From Rubrivivax sp. (GTDB taxonomy: Bacteria; Pseudomonadota; Gammaproteobacteria; Burkholderiales; Burkholderiaceae_C): 45,678 nucleotides of DNA. Location of the stretch: contig JADMJD010000017.1 in the NCBI GenBank assembly GCA_018780805.1, forward strand, positions 1 through 45,678, given 5' to 3'. Below the pieces are notes generated by a model. It worked only from the letters and a program-made list of their open reading frames with translations. It did not search any database and was not told the DNA's origin. Of the stretch, positions 32,839-42,329 are shown one piece after another (positions within the stretch are counted from its first letter, which is position 1; every line of letters begins with the position of its first letter). The position numbers and the translations under genes were made by a program.

Positions 32839-34296
32839 ATGGACCTGCCCCCGCCCACCGCGTCCGACCCGCACCTGAACCTGATGACGACGCCCGTGCG
32901 GGCGCTGCTCAAGCGTGCGCCGGTGGTGCTGCCGCCCACGGTGTCCATCCGCGCTGCGGCCGAGCTGATGCGCGACCAACGTGTGTCGTCGGTGCTGCTG
33001 GTTGAGCAAGGCCACCTGTTCGGCCTGGTGACCGACCGCGACCTGCGCAACCGCGCCGTGGCCGCCGGGCTGGACACGGCACTGCCGGTGCTGGAGATCG
33101 CGACCGTGGCGCCGCTGTGCATCCCCATCGACGCGCCGGGTTTCGAGGCCCTGCTGCTGATGGCGCGCCACAACATCCACCACGTGCCGGTGATGGATGG
33201 CGCGCAGATCGCCGGCATGCTGACCGCCAGCGACCTGACCGAACAGCACAGCACCTCGGCCGTCTACATGGTGGGCGACATCTACAAACAGCCCGCGCTC
33301 GACGGCTTGGTGGTGGCTGCGGCCAAGGTGAAGGGGCTGCAGCGCCACCTGGCCAACGCAGGCGCCAGCGCCTACAGCACCGGCCACATCGTCACCGCCA
33401 TGGCCGACGCGCTGACCGGCCGGCTGCTGCAGCTGGCCGAACGTGAGCTGGGCCCGGCGCCGGTGGACTATGTGTGGGTGGCCGCCGGCTCGCAGGGCCG
33501 CAACGAACAGACGGCCAAGAGCGACCAGGACAACTGCCTGGTCCTGGACGACGCCTACGATCCTGTGGCCCATGGCGCCTACTTCCAGGCCCTGGCGCGT
33601 CAGGTCTGCGACGGCCTGGCCGCCTGCGGCTATGTGCACTGCCCGGGCGAGATGATGGCCATGACCGACCGCTGGCGGCAGCCGCGGCGGGTGTGGGCCG
33701 ACTACTTCCACGGCTGGGTGGACCGCCCCGAGCCCACGGCGCTGATGCTGACCTGCGTGTTTTTCGACGTGCGCGCCGTCTTCGGCCGCGCCGAGTTGCT
33801 GGACACGCTGCGTGCCGAGGTCTTGCAGCGCACGCGCGGCAACCGGCTGTTCCTGGCCCACCTGGTGAACAACGCGCTTTCGCGCCAGCCACCGCTGGGC
33901 CTGTTCGGCGGCATCCGACCGATCGCGAGCGGCGAGCACAAGGGCCGCGTGGACCTGAAGATGAACGGCATCGTGCCCATCATCGACCTGGCCCGCATCT
34001 GCGCGCTGGCTGCCGGCCACGACGCGGTGAACACACAGGACCGGCTGATGCACGCCGCCGAGAGCGGCGAGATCAACGCGCAGGATGCGCACGACCTGCG
34101 CGACGCGCTGGAGTTCCTGGCCTCGCTGCGCATCCGCCACCAGGCGCAGCGTTTGGCCGCCGGCCACGCGGCCGACAACCACCTGGTGCTGGAAGATCTC
34201 TCGAACTTCGAGCGCCAGCAGCTGAAGGACGCTTTCAGCGTGGTGAAGACGCTGCAGGACGTGCTGGGCCAGCGCTACCAGGCCGGGCGGTTCTGA
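32839..34296 (+). CDS. CBS-pair and DUF294 nucleotidyltransferase-like protein
   Basis: A 485-residue cytoplasmic protein. Two CBS domains cover about residues 18-135 (VSSVLLVEQGHLFGLVTDRD and HHVPVMDGAQIAGMLTASD). A nucleotidyltransferase domain follows with GSQGRNEQTAKSDQDN at 217-232, where the GS and paired Asp residues match GlnD/GlnE-type enzymes, so it is probably active. A DUF294 C-terminal domain ends the protein. Relatives often carry an N-terminal cyclic-nucleotide-binding domain, absent here. Such genes commonly neighbour ActP acetate permease and SLC5-histidine kinase genes, as in this window. The target protein or nucleotide is unknown. Confidence 0.9.
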   Translation: MDLPPPTASDPHLNLMTTPVRALLKRAPVVLPPTVSIRAAAELMRDQRVSSVLLVEQGHLFGLVTDRDLRNRAVAAGLDTALPVLEIATVAPLCIPIDAPGFEALLLMARHNIHHVPVMDGAQIAGMLTASDLTEQHSTSAVYMVGDIYKQPALDGLVVAAAKVKGLQRHLANAGASAYSTGHIVTAMADALTGRLLQLAERELGPAPVDYVWVAAGSQGRNEQTAKSDQDNCLVLDDAYDPVAHGAYFQALARQVCDGLAACGYVHCPGEMMAMTDRWRQPRRVWADYFHGWVDRPEPTALMLTCVFFDVRAVFGRAELLDTLRAEVLQRTRGNRLFLAHLVNNALSRQPPLGLFGGIRPIASGEHKGRVDLKMNGIVPIIDLARICALAAGHDAVNTQDRLMHAAESGEINAQDAHDLRDALEFLASLRIRHQAQRLAAGHAADNHLVLEDLSNFERQQLKDAFSVVKTLQDVLGQRYQAGRF

Positions 34297-34389
34297 ACCC
34301 GTCTTGAAAAATCGCAAATAAGTTTGCGCACGCACTCATAATTCGGGCGCGTTCATCCCGCGTTGCCCGGAGTCCTGCCAGGAAGCTGC
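34297..34389 (+). promoter_or_regulatory. Intergenic region with small dyad
   Basis: 93 bases containing CGCAAA-TAAG-TTTGCG at 34313-34328, a perfect 6-bp inverted repeat in an AT-rich patch. It could end the upstream gene or bind a regulator of the CheB-CheR gene. AGGAAG precedes the ATG at 34390. Confidence 0.45.
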
Positions 34390-37329
34390 ATGCAGTACAG
34401 CAGTGATGCCCCCGCCCGCCTGGCGGCCGACCACGGCGTGGCAGAAGCCCGCCCGTGGATCGTCGCGATCGGCGCATCGGCCGGCGGGCTGGAGGCGCTG
34501 CAGCGCTTCTTCGGCGCGTTGAACGGGCCCACAGGCGCCGCCTTCGTCGTCATCCAGCACCTGTCGCCCGACCACCGGTCGATGATGGCCGAGCTGCTGG
34601 CGCGCCACACCACGCTGCCGGTGCACGAGGCCGCGGCCGGTGAGTCGCTGCAGGCCGAGCGTGTGTACCTGATGCCACCCGGCGTGCTGATGACGATCGA
34701 ACACGCGCACCTGGTGTTTGCACCGCGTCCGCTGCAGGGCCTGTCGCTGCCGATCGACGCCTTCCTGCACTCGCTGGCCGGCTCGATGGCCGAGCAGTCC
34801 ATCGGCGTCATCCTCTCCGGCTCGGGCTCAGACGGTTCGGCCGGTGCCGCCGCGCTGCGTGCCGCCGGCGGTTACGTGATGGCGCAGACCCCGGAGAGCG
34901 CCAAGTTCGACAGCATGCCGCGCAGCGTGATCGCCGCGGCCCTGGTGGACGCCGTGCTGGCGCCGGAGGACCTGGCGCAGCAGGTGCAGCAGCTCACCGA
35001 TGGCCGCAGCAGCCGGGCCCTCAACGGCGACATGGTGGGCGAGGCCGCGACCAAGCCCGCACTGCAACGCCTGTTCGAGGCCCTGGTCGAACAATCGGGC
35101 ATCGATTTTGGCCAGTACAAGCTGCCCACCGTGATGCGCCGCATCGAACGCCGCATGGGCGTGCTGGGCTGCGCATCGGTGTCTGACTACGCCGACCGCG
35201 TGGCGCAGTCGCAGGAAGAATGTGAATTGCTGCGGCGCGAACTGCTGATTCCGGTGACGGGTCTGTTCCGCGACCCGGATTGTTTCGAGGCCCTGGGCGA
35301 GTTGCTGCAGGCGCAGTTGCGCCAGCATCCGGCCAACCAGCCGCTGCGCATCTGGTGCGCCGGCTGCGCCACCGGGGAAGAGGCCTATTCGCTGGCGATG
35401 CTGGCGCTGGAGGCCTGCCACGCCACCCAACGCTGGCCGGGGGTGAAGGTGTTTGCCACCGACGTGGACGCCCGTTTTCTGGCCGTGGGCAGCGCCGGCA
35501 GCTACCCGGCGGGTGCGGCCGACACCCTGTCGCCCCCCCGCCTGGCGCAGTTTTTCACCCGCCAGGACGAGCGGCTGCAGGTCAAGCCCGAGCTGCGCCA
35601 GATGGTGCTCTTTGCGCGCCACAACCTGCTGGAGGACGCGCCCTTCACCAAGATGGACCTGGTGGTCTGCCGCAACACGCTGATCTATTTCCAGGCCGAA
35701 GCGCAGGAGCGGGTGATGCGCCGGCTGCAATACGCGCTCAACGTGCAGGGCCTGCTGTTCCTGGGCGGCAGCGAATCGCTGGGCGCGCTGCAGGGTGATT
35801 TCCAGGTGCTGGACAGCACCCGCAAGCTCTACCGGCTGACCCGGCCGGTGCTCACCGCTCTGGCGGTGCGTGAAGGTTTCGGCCGCTCCACGCTGAGCCT
35901 GCGCCACCGGGCCGTGGCGCGCGGGGCACCGGCCGCGCCGGTGTCGTCGGCGGTGGACACCGGCGAGCGTCGGCTGCTGCAGGCCTATGTGCCGCTGTCG
36001 CTGCTGGTCACACCACAGCGCCAGCTGCTGCACGCCTGGGGCCCAACCGAACGTTTCCTGAGGCTGCCGCAGGGCCAGCCCAACCTGGACGTGCTGCGCC
36101 TGCTGCCCCCGCGCCTGGGCACCGTGGCCGGGCACGCGCTGCACACGGCCCTGCGCGATGCCGGCGAGCAGGCCCAGCCGCCGGTGGTGCTGGAGCTGGA
36201 CGGCCAGGTCGTCAGCGTGCGCGTGGTCACGCGCAGCCTGCCAGGCGAAGGGGCGGACCCGGCGGCCGTGCTCATCAGCTTCGAAGAAGGTCCGCCACCG
36301 GGCCAGCCCGGCGCCGGCGCCTTGGCCGACCCGGCGCAGTTGGACCGCGTGGCGGCGCTGGAGCGCGAGCTGGCTGAAACCCGCTTGACGCTGCAGACCA
36401 GCATCGAGGAACTGGAAGCCGCCAACGAAGAACTGCAGGCCGCCAACGAGGAGCTGATGTCCTCCAACGAAGAGCTGCAGAGCACCAACGAAGAACTGCA
36501 GTCGGTGAACGAAGAGCTGTACACCGTCAACGCCGAATACAACGCCAAGCTGGCGCTGGTGAGTGCGCTCAACGACGACCTGGACGGCATGTCGCAGGCC
36601 ACCGGCATCGCCACGCTGTTTGTCGACGAGGCCCTGACCCTGGTGCGTTTCACGCCCGAGGCCATGGGCCTGTTCCGGCTGCGCCCAGCCGACGTGGGGC
36701 GCCCGTTGACCGACTTCAACGTGCGGCTGGACTACCCCGAACTGACGCAGGACCTGCGGCGCGCGCTGGCCGGCGGTGGCCCGGTGGAGCGCACCGTGCA
36801 AGCGGCGGACCAGACACGCTACCTGGCCCGGGTCATCGGCTATGGCCGACCGGGTGCGCGGCGCGCGGTGCTGAGCCTGATCGACGTGTCCCGCCTGCAC
36901 GACGCCGAGCGGCTGCAGCGCCTGATCGACTCGCTGCCCGAACATGTGGCCCTGCTGGACCGCCACGGCACACTGCAGCAGGTCAACCGCGCCTGGACCG
37001 AGTTTGCGCGCTGCAATGGCGGCCAGGCCGCCAGCACCGGGGTCGGCAGCAACTACCTCAGCGCGCTGGCACGCTCCGACGACCCTGGCGCGATGGCACT
37101 GCTGCAGGGCCTGCAGCAGGTGCTGGACGGCAGCCGCCCCCAGCTGCGGCGCACCTACCCCTGCCACGGCCCGGACGGCGAGCGCTGGTTTGTGCTGCAC
37201 GCTTCGCCCCTGGCCGGTGTGGATGCCGAGGCCGAACGCGGCGCCGTGGTCACACACCTGGACGTGACCCCTTGGGTACAGGGCACGGCCCCGGCACCCG
37301 CACCCTTGTCGGAGGACAACGATGCCTGA
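34390..37329 (+). CDS. CheB-CheR fusion with coiled coil and PAS domains
   Basis: A 979-residue signalling protein; ATG 34390 is chosen (a TTG at 34363 is possible). The CheB methylesterase domain at about 20-190 has IGASAGG (Ser), QHLSPDHRSMM (His) and SGSGSDGSAG (Asp). The CheR methyltransferase at about 215-480 has WCAGCATGEEAYSLAML (SAM site) and CRNTLIYF. A long coiled coil at about 640-715 is made of repeated NEELQ heptads. At least one, probably two, PAS-like domains follow. There is no CheB receiver domain and no kinase domain; the kinase is encoded by the next gene, which overlaps by eight bases. It is probably a sensory relay rather than part of flagellar chemotaxis, since no che genes are near. 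Confidence 0.94.
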   Translation: MQYSSDAPARLAADHGVAEARPWIVAIGASAGGLEALQRFFGALNGPTGAAFVVIQHLSPDHRSMMAELLARHTTLPVHEAAAGESLQAERVYLMPPGVLMTIEHAHLVFAPRPLQGLSLPIDAFLHSLAGSMAEQSIGVILSGSGSDGSAGAAALRAAGGYVMAQTPESAKFDSMPRSVIAAALVDAVLAPEDLAQQVQQLTDGRSSRALNGDMVGEAATKPALQRLFEALVEQSGIDFGQYKLPTVMRRIERRMGVLGCASVSDYADRVAQSQEECELLRRELLIPVTGLFRDPDCFEALGELLQAQLRQHPANQPLRIWCAGCATGEEAYSLAMLALEACHATQRWPGVKVFATDVDARFLAVGSAGSYPAGAADTLSPPRLAQFFTRQDERLQVKPELRQMVLFARHNLLEDAPFTKMDLVVCRNTLIYFQAEAQERVMRRLQYALNVQGLLFLGGSESLGALQGDFQVLDSTRKLYRLTRPVLTALAVREGFGRSTLSLRHRAVARGAPAAPVSSAVDTGERRLLQAYVPLSLLVTPQRQLLHAWGPTERFLRLPQGQPNLDVLRLLPPRLGTVAGHALHTALRDAGEQAQPPVVLELDGQVVSVRVVTRSLPGEGADPAAVLISFEEGPPPGQPGAGALADPAQLDRVAALERELAETRLTLQTSIEELEAANEELQAANEELMSSNEELQSTNEELQSVNEELYTVNAEYNAKLALVSALNDDLDGMSQATGIATLFVDEALTLVRFTPEAMGLFRLRPADVGRPLTDFNVRLDYPELTQDLRRALAGGGPVERTVQAADQTRYLARVIGYGRPGARRAVLSLIDVSRLHDAERLQRLIDSLPEHVALLDRHGTLQQVNRAWTEFARCNGGQAASTGVGSNYLSALARSDDPGAMALLQGLQQVLDGSRPQLRRTYPCHGPDGERWFVLHASPLAGVDAEAERGAVVTHLDVTPWVQGTAPAPAPLSEDNDA

Positions 37330-38701
37330 CACCCAGCGCCAGACCACCGGCATCGCACAGGAAAACCTGATGCGCAGCCGTGCGCTCGACGCCATCCGGC
37401 ACGGCAACCTCGAAGAAGCACAACGTGTGGTGGATGCCGACCACGGCCGCACGCTGACGCTGGACCAGGTCTTCCGGCTTTACCAGAGCGAGCTGGAAAC
37501 CCAGGCCACGCAGCTGCGCGACAGCCAGCACCGCACCGAACAGGCGCTGGACTGGTTCACCCACCTGTTCCGCGCCCTGCCCGTGGCCGCGGTGCTGGTG
37601 AACGAACAGGGCGGGGTGACCGACGCCAACGACCATGCGATGGACGAACTGGGTCTGCGCCAGGCCTTGCGCACGCTGCCGGTGCCGCTGCGCCGGCTGA
37701 TGAGCACGCCCGAAGCTGAGCTGCGCCTGCTGGCCATGCTGGCGCGGGCCGCCCACGGGCCCACCGAAGGGCCCACCGAAGGGCTGGACGACGTGGCCCT
37801 GCGCACGCTGGGTGGCGAGCCGCGCTGGGCCGACCTGCGGCTCACGCGCCTGCCCGACTTCGGCCCGGCCGGCAGTGCGGCCCACACCCGGTCGGCACGT
37901 TTCCTGTGTGTGTTCAGCGACCGCACCACACGCGTGGAAGCCCAGCGTGCGCGCGAGATGGCGCAGGCGGCCGAACACCAGCGCGACCGGGCCTTGTCGG
38001 CCAGCCAGGCCAAGACGCAGCTGCTGTCGCGGGTGAGCCACGAGCTGCGCACCCCGCTGAACGCGGTACTCGGGTTTTCGCAGCTGCTGCTGGCCCAGGC
38101 GGAACCGCTGGCCGCACAAAGCCGCGAACGCATCGGTTACATCCGCCGTGCCGGCGAACACCTGCTGGCGCTGGTGGACGAGGTGCTGGAGATCAACCAG
38201 GCCGAGTCCGGCCAGCTGAAGCTGGACACCTCCCCGGTGGCGCTGGCCACGCTGATCCAGGAGGTGCTGAACCTACAGCAACCCGCCGCGCAGCGCCAGG
38301 ATGTGGCGCTGCGCTTCGAGCCCGAGACCGGGCCACCCGCAGTGGCGCTGGCCGATGCACGGCGCGTGCGCGAGGTGCTGAACAACCTGGTCAGCAACGG
38401 CATCAAGTACAACGTGCGCGGGGGCTGGCTGCAGCTGCGCACCGGCGCCGATGCACAACAGGTCTGGGTGGCGGTGGTGGACGGTGGCATCGGCATGACG
38501 GCCGCCCAGCTGGAACACCTGTTCGAGCCCTTCAACCGCCTGGGCGCCGAGCGCTTGCACATCCAGGGCCACGGCCTGGGCCTGAGCATCGCGCGCGGCC
38601 TGGCGCAGGCCATGGGCGGCACGCTGGAGATCAGCTCCGAGCCGGGCACCGGCACCTGCTGCACGCTGCGCCTGCCGCGGGCGGCCGACGCGACGAGCTG
38701 A
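37322..38701 (+). CDS. PAS histidine kinase, partner of the CheB-CheR protein
   Basis: A 459-residue cytoplasmic histidine kinase without membrane helices. A PAS-like domain covers about 75-205. The DHp H-box is SRVSHELRTPLNAVLGFSQ. The ATPase has the N-box NLVSNGIKYN, the G1 box DGGIGM (G for the usual N) and the G2 box GHGLGLSIARGL. The start overlaps the CheB-CheR gene by eight bases, and the product corresponds to the kinase part that follows CheB-CheR-PAS in single-chain relatives. A 12-base tandem duplication (GGGCCCACCGAA twice, near 37757-37780) gives GPTEGPTEG. No response regulator is adjacent on this strand. Confidence 0.92.
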   Translation: MPDTQRQTTGIAQENLMRSRALDAIRHGNLEEAQRVVDADHGRTLTLDQVFRLYQSELETQATQLRDSQHRTEQALDWFTHLFRALPVAAVLVNEQGGVTDANDHAMDELGLRQALRTLPVPLRRLMSTPEAELRLLAMLARAAHGPTEGPTEGLDDVALRTLGGEPRWADLRLTRLPDFGPAGSAAHTRSARFLCVFSDRTTRVEAQRAREMAQAAEHQRDRALSASQAKTQLLSRVSHELRTPLNAVLGFSQLLLAQAEPLAAQSRERIGYIRRAGEHLLALVDEVLEINQAESGQLKLDTSPVALATLIQEVLNLQQPAAQRQDVALRFEPETGPPAVALADARRVREVLNNLVSNGIKYNVRGGWLQLRTGADAQQVWVAVVDGGIGMTAAQLEHLFEPFNRLGAERLHIQGHGLGLSIARGLAQAMGGTLEISSEPGTGTCCTLRLPRAADATS

Positions 38702-39685
38702 TCAACGCCACCGCTGAGGCCCCCGCATCAAAGGCAGCACCTCCGAAGGCGGTGTGACGCTGGCGTCGAAGGGGTGCTCGCGCCGGCCGCCCAGCCGGGC
38801 CAGGATCTTGCGCACATACAGCCGCGTTTCGGCATAGGGCGGCACGCCACGGTAGCGCTCCACGGCGCGTTCACCGGCGTTGTAGGCGGCCGCGGCCAGC
38901 GCCACGTCACCTTCAAAAAACGCCAGCAGCCAGCGCAGGTACGCCATGCCGCCGCGCAGGTTCTGCGCCGGGTCCATGATGTTGCGCACGCCGAAGCGGC
39001 GCGCCGTGTCCGGGATCAGCTGCATCAGGCCCTGCGCGTTCTTGGGGCTCACGGCCGACGCATCGAAGTTGGACTCGGTGGCCACGATGGCCAGCACCAA
39101 GGCCGGCGCCAGCTTGTAATCGGGCGCCACCAGGTTGACGAAGTTGACGATGGGCAGCGGGGCGTTGTCGGGCGGCGGTGGCCATGGCAGCGGTGCGGCG
39201 GGCTTGGCCGCCATGCGGGGCGGCGGCGGCGCATCCACCACGTCGTTGTCGGGCGGGCGCAGGCAAGGCGGCGGCGCGCCCCGCGGGGTGCCCATCGCAC
39301 GCAACATGTTCTGCGCCTGCACCAGGCCTTGTTCGGCCGCGGCGGCAAACAGGTGCGCCGCCTGCGCGTCGTCGCGCTGGATGCCGCGGGCGTTGGTCAG
39401 CATCCAGGCCAGGTTGAACTGCGCCTCGGCATCACCATAACGCGCGGCACGGCAGTACAACTCGGCGGCGCGCGCCGGGTCGCGCTCGGCGCCGGCGTCA
39501 CCATGCTCCAGCGCCAGCGCCTCCTGGCGCCAGCGCTGCACCTGCTCGGGCACCACCGGCCCTCGTTCGGGCGGCGGCACGGCGTGGCGTGGCAGCTCGT
39601 CCAGGCTCAGGGTCTGGGCGGCCAGCGGCACCGCCCACAGCAGCGCGGCGGCGGCGGCCACGCCGGGAATCATGCGCAACAACAT
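38702..39685 (-). CDS. Lytic transglycosylase with Sel1-like repeats
   Basis: A 327-residue exported muramidase-type enzyme with signal MLLRMIPGVAAAAALLWAVP ending at LAAQ. Two Sel1-like repeats lie at about 65-135 (AAELYCRAARYGDAEAQFNL and AAHLFAAAAEQGLVQAQ). A proline-rich linker leads to the SLT domain at about 190-310 with VATESNFDASAVSPKNAQGL, where Glu is the catalytic acid, then GLMQLIPDTARRFGV and AAYNAGERAVERY. It cleaves peptidoglycan glycan strands in the periplasm. The stop abuts the convergent kinase stop with no spacer. It follows the exonuclease gene by 42 bases on the same strand. Confidence 0.93.
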   Translation of the reverse strand: MLLRMIPGVAAAAALLWAVPLAAQTLSLDELPRHAVPPPERGPVVPEQVQRWRQEALALEHGDAGAERDPARAAELYCRAARYGDAEAQFNLAWMLTNARGIQRDDAQAAHLFAAAAEQGLVQAQNMLRAMGTPRGAPPPCLRPPDNDVVDAPPPPRMAAKPAAPLPWPPPPDNAPLPIVNFVNLVAPDYKLAPALVLAIVATESNFDASAVSPKNAQGLMQLIPDTARRFGVRNIMDPAQNLRGGMAYLRWLLAFFEGDVALAAAAYNAGERAVERYRGVPPYAETRLYVRKILARLGGRREHPFDASVTPPSEVLPLMRGPQRWR

Positions 39686-39727
39686 GCGGCCGATGATGCC
39701 AGCGGCGCTGCGACCCCCACGGGGCGC

Positions 39728-41959
39728 TCAGTACTGCACCCGTGCGTAGTACGTCTTCTGCGCCGCCACACGCGCCTGGCCCAGCGTGTGGATGCCCATG
39801 TCGGCCAGCAGCGGCACCAGCTTCAGGAAGACCTCGGCCGTGACCATCGCATCGCCCAGCGCCGTGTGCCGGCCCACCACGGTGATGCCAAAACGTTCGG
39901 CGATCGCCTCCAGCTTGTGGCTGGCTTGGTTGGGGTGCACCACGGCCGAGAGCAGCAGCGTGTCCAGCACCGGCTGCTCGAAGCGCAGGCCGGTGGCGGC
40001 CTCCTTCAGCTGCAGGAAACGCATGTCGAAAGCCGCGTTGTGCGCCACCAGCACGGTGTCCTGCGCGTAGGCGTGAAAAGCCGGCAGCACCTCGGTGATG
40101 CGCGGCTGGCCGGCCACCATCTCGGGCCGGATGCCGTGGATGGGGATGCCGGCTTCGGGGATCGACCGCCCCGGGTCCACCAGCTGCTCGAAGGCCTCTT
40201 GCCGCAGCAGCCGGCCGTTGACGATGCGCACCGCGCCGATCTGGATGATTTCGTCACCAGCGGCCGGCTGCAGGCCGGTGGTCTCGGTGTCGAACACGGT
40301 GCAGGCCAGGTCCACCAGCCGGCGGTCGTCCAGCGCGTGGTGTTGTTCACCTTGCGCAAACAGGTCGAAGTCGTAGTACTCGGGGCGGCTGTCGGCGTGC
40401 AGCGTGTCGTCGGTTTCCGCCGCCGCCACATCGGCGGCCAAGGGCAGCAGGAAACGGAAGAACGCCTGGTGCGCTGCGCGGTCGCGCTCGAACCAGAACT
40501 CGCCGCCATGGCGCTGCAGCACGTCGCGCACGCTGAGCGCGCTGGATTCGCTGCCAAAGCGCATGGCCTCGCTCTCCCAGCTCATCACGGTCTCGGTGCT
40601 GACAGAAAGGCCTCCGTGCTGCGCACTCCGGTATGAGCCCTCCGGGCGGCCGGACGGGCTCATGGCCTGGCCGGTCCAGACCAGGTCCAGCTGTGCGCGG
40701 CCGTCCACCGCGCGCAGGCGCAGCAGCAGCGCCCGCACCTCGAACTCGTCGACCAGCCGGTGCGCCAGGTAGGCCAGGGCCTGCATCAGCGCAAAGCTGT
40801 CGACTCTGAGCCACAGCGCGGCGTCGATCTCCAGGCAGCCGGTGCGCACGCCTGTGCTGCCGATGCGCCGCAGCGCAGCGCTGACGAACTCCGAGCCCAG
40901 CATCTCCTCCAGCGGCCAGCGGGTTTTCAGGCCTTCGGTGCTCTGCGCGGCCAGGGTCTGCAGGCGGCGGGTCATCGCACTCGATTCATCACGCACGATG
41001 GCCAGGAAACGTTCACGCTGGGCCGGCGCCAGCGCCGGGTCGTCCAGCAGCTCCAGCGCGGCCTGCAGGTTGCCCAGCGACGCGCGCTGGCCTTCGGTGA
41101 GGCCCAGCAGCAGCGTGTCCTGCGCGGCGTCGCGTTCGTAGTCGCGTGTGATGTTGTCCAGCAGCAGCACAAAGCCGCTCAGCGGCGCACCGGCCAGGGC
41201 CGCGTCGCGCACCGGCGCCATCTGCGCGCGCAGCAGCTGCCCGCTGCGCGTGACGGTGACGAACTGCGCCGACGGCGCCGCCGCGCCACGCGCCAGCCGG
41301 CCGCGGATCTGCTCCAGCGCGTGTGCCACCAGCTGCCGGTCCAGCACGGCGTAGATGCTGCGGCCCAGGCCCATCAGCTCGGCACCGCCGGCCAGCGCCG
41401 GCGCGTCGGACAAGGCCTTGAACTGCAGCCGCGCGCGCTGGTTGTAGAGCAGCACGCGGCCGTCGAGGTTGCAGACCACCACGCTCTGCGTCAGCTCGGC
41501 CATCAGCGCGGCCAGGCGGGCCCGCTCCTGCTCCACACGCGCGCTGCCGGCGGCCACCTGCGCGGCCACGTCGTCGCGCAGGCGGCGCCGGTTCTGCAGC
41601 AGCGCATCCACCACGATGGCCAGCTCGCGCAGCGTGGTGTCGCCGGCGGTGGGCGCCAGCGGCGCCGGGTTGTCCACGACCAGCTGCGCCCGGGCCTGCT
41701 CCAGCAGACGCGCCGGGGCTTCGACCCAGCGCCGCCAGGCCAGGTTCAGCAACGCCGCGCCCCCACCGGCCAGCACCAGCAGCGCCAGCACGCCGATGGG
41801 CAGGCGCGGGCCGAACCACTCGGCCACGCGGGCACGTTGCTCGAAGTCGAATTCCGACAGCATCAGCGCGATGGCACCCCAGGCCCACAGGCCCAGCACC
41901 GCGGCCAGCGCCACGGCGCCACCAGCCAGCACCAGCAAACGCTGCTGCTCACGGTTCAT
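39728..41959 (-). CDS. Membrane sensor-like protein fused to a DnaQ-type 3'-5' exonuclease
   Basis: A 743-residue protein. Two N-terminal membrane helices (LLVLAGGAVALAAVLGLWAW and LPIGVLALLVLAGGGAALL) enclose a short loop. A HAMP/PAS-like region follows, with VVVCNLDGRVLLYNQRARLQ. The position of the kinase H-box reads LTEGQRASLGNLQAALELL and has no histidine, so the kinase part is degenerate. A complete DEDDh exonuclease ends the chain: DTETTG (Asp557, Glu559), VAHNAAFDMRFL, and HTALGDA at 698-704. All catalytic residues are present. The ATG at 41959 overlaps the response-regulator gene by 11 bases. Similar genes accompany SLC5-kinase loci; the nucleic-acid substrate is unknown. Confidence 0.9.
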   Translation of the reverse strand: MNREQQRLLVLAGGAVALAAVLGLWAWGAIALMLSEFDFEQRARVAEWFGPRLPIGVLALLVLAGGGAALLNLAWRRWVEAPARLLEQARAQLVVDNPAPLAPTAGDTTLRELAIVVDALLQNRRRLRDDVAAQVAAGSARVEQERARLAALMAELTQSVVVCNLDGRVLLYNQRARLQFKALSDAPALAGGAELMGLGRSIYAVLDRQLVAHALEQIRGRLARGAAAPSAQFVTVTRSGQLLRAQMAPVRDAALAGAPLSGFVLLLDNITRDYERDAAQDTLLLGLTEGQRASLGNLQAALELLDDPALAPAQRERFLAIVRDESSAMTRRLQTLAAQSTEGLKTRWPLEEMLGSEFVSAALRRIGSTGVRTGCLEIDAALWLRVDSFALMQALAYLAHRLVDEFEVRALLLRLRAVDGRAQLDLVWTGQAMSPSGRPEGSYRSAQHGGLSVSTETVMSWESEAMRFGSESSALSVRDVLQRHGGEFWFERDRAAHQAFFRFLLPLAADVAAAETDDTLHADSRPEYYDFDLFAQGEQHHALDDRRLVDLACTVFDTETTGLQPAAGDEIIQIGAVRIVNGRLLRQEAFEQLVDPGRSIPEAGIPIHGIRPEMVAGQPRITEVLPAFHAYAQDTVLVAHNAAFDMRFLQLKEAATGLRFEQPVLDTLLLSAVVHPNQASHKLEAIAERFGITVVGRHTALGDAMVTAEVFLKLVPLLADMGIHTLGQARVAAQKTYYARVQY

Positions 41960-42329
41960 CGGCGGTCCCCAGCAGCTCACGCACCTTCTGCACCAGCTCG
42001 CGGGTGGAGAAGGGTTTGGTCATGTAGGCGTTGGCGCCCAGGGCCAGGCCCTTGACGACGTCGGTCTCGCGGCCCTTGGCGGTGAGCATCAGGATCAGCG
42101 TGTCCTTGATGCTGTCGTCGTGGCGCACCTCCTGGCAGACCTCGAAGCCGGTCTTGCGCGGCATCATCACGTCCAGCAGCAGCAGGCGCGGGCGAACCTC
42201 GCGCAGTTTGTCCAGCGCCTCCTGGCCATCGCGCGCCAGGTGCACGTCGTAGCCTTCCCGCTTCATCAGGAAGTCCAGCGAGACCAGGATGTTGGGTTCG
42301 TCGTCGGCGATCAGGATCGGGATGCTCAT
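41949..42329 (-). CDS. Single-domain response regulator
   Basis: A 126-residue CheY-like receiver with no output domain. ILIADDEPN holds the acidic pocket, LLLLDVMMPRKTG the phospho-accepting Asp, MLTAKG the Thr/Ser switch position, and MTKPFSTRELVQKV the conserved Lys-Pro. The ATG at 42329 overlaps the SLC5-kinase stop (ATGA), making the kinase its obvious partner. The CrbR regulator of the acetate switch carries a DNA-binding domain, which this protein lacks, so output must be indirect, perhaps through the exonuclease fusion or another protein. Confidence 0.94.
   Translation of the reverse strand: MSIPILIADDEPNILVSLDFLMKREGYDVHLARDGQEALDKLREVRPRLLLLDVMMPRKTGFEVCQEVRHDDSIKDTLILMLTAKGRETDVVKGLALGANAYMTKPFSTRELVQKVRELLGTADEP

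Noticed and set aside
34390..38701. Flagellar chemotaxis operon
   Set aside because: CheB and CheR are fused without a receiver, and no cheA, cheW, cheY or receptor genes are near, so ordinary chemotaxis is not supported.
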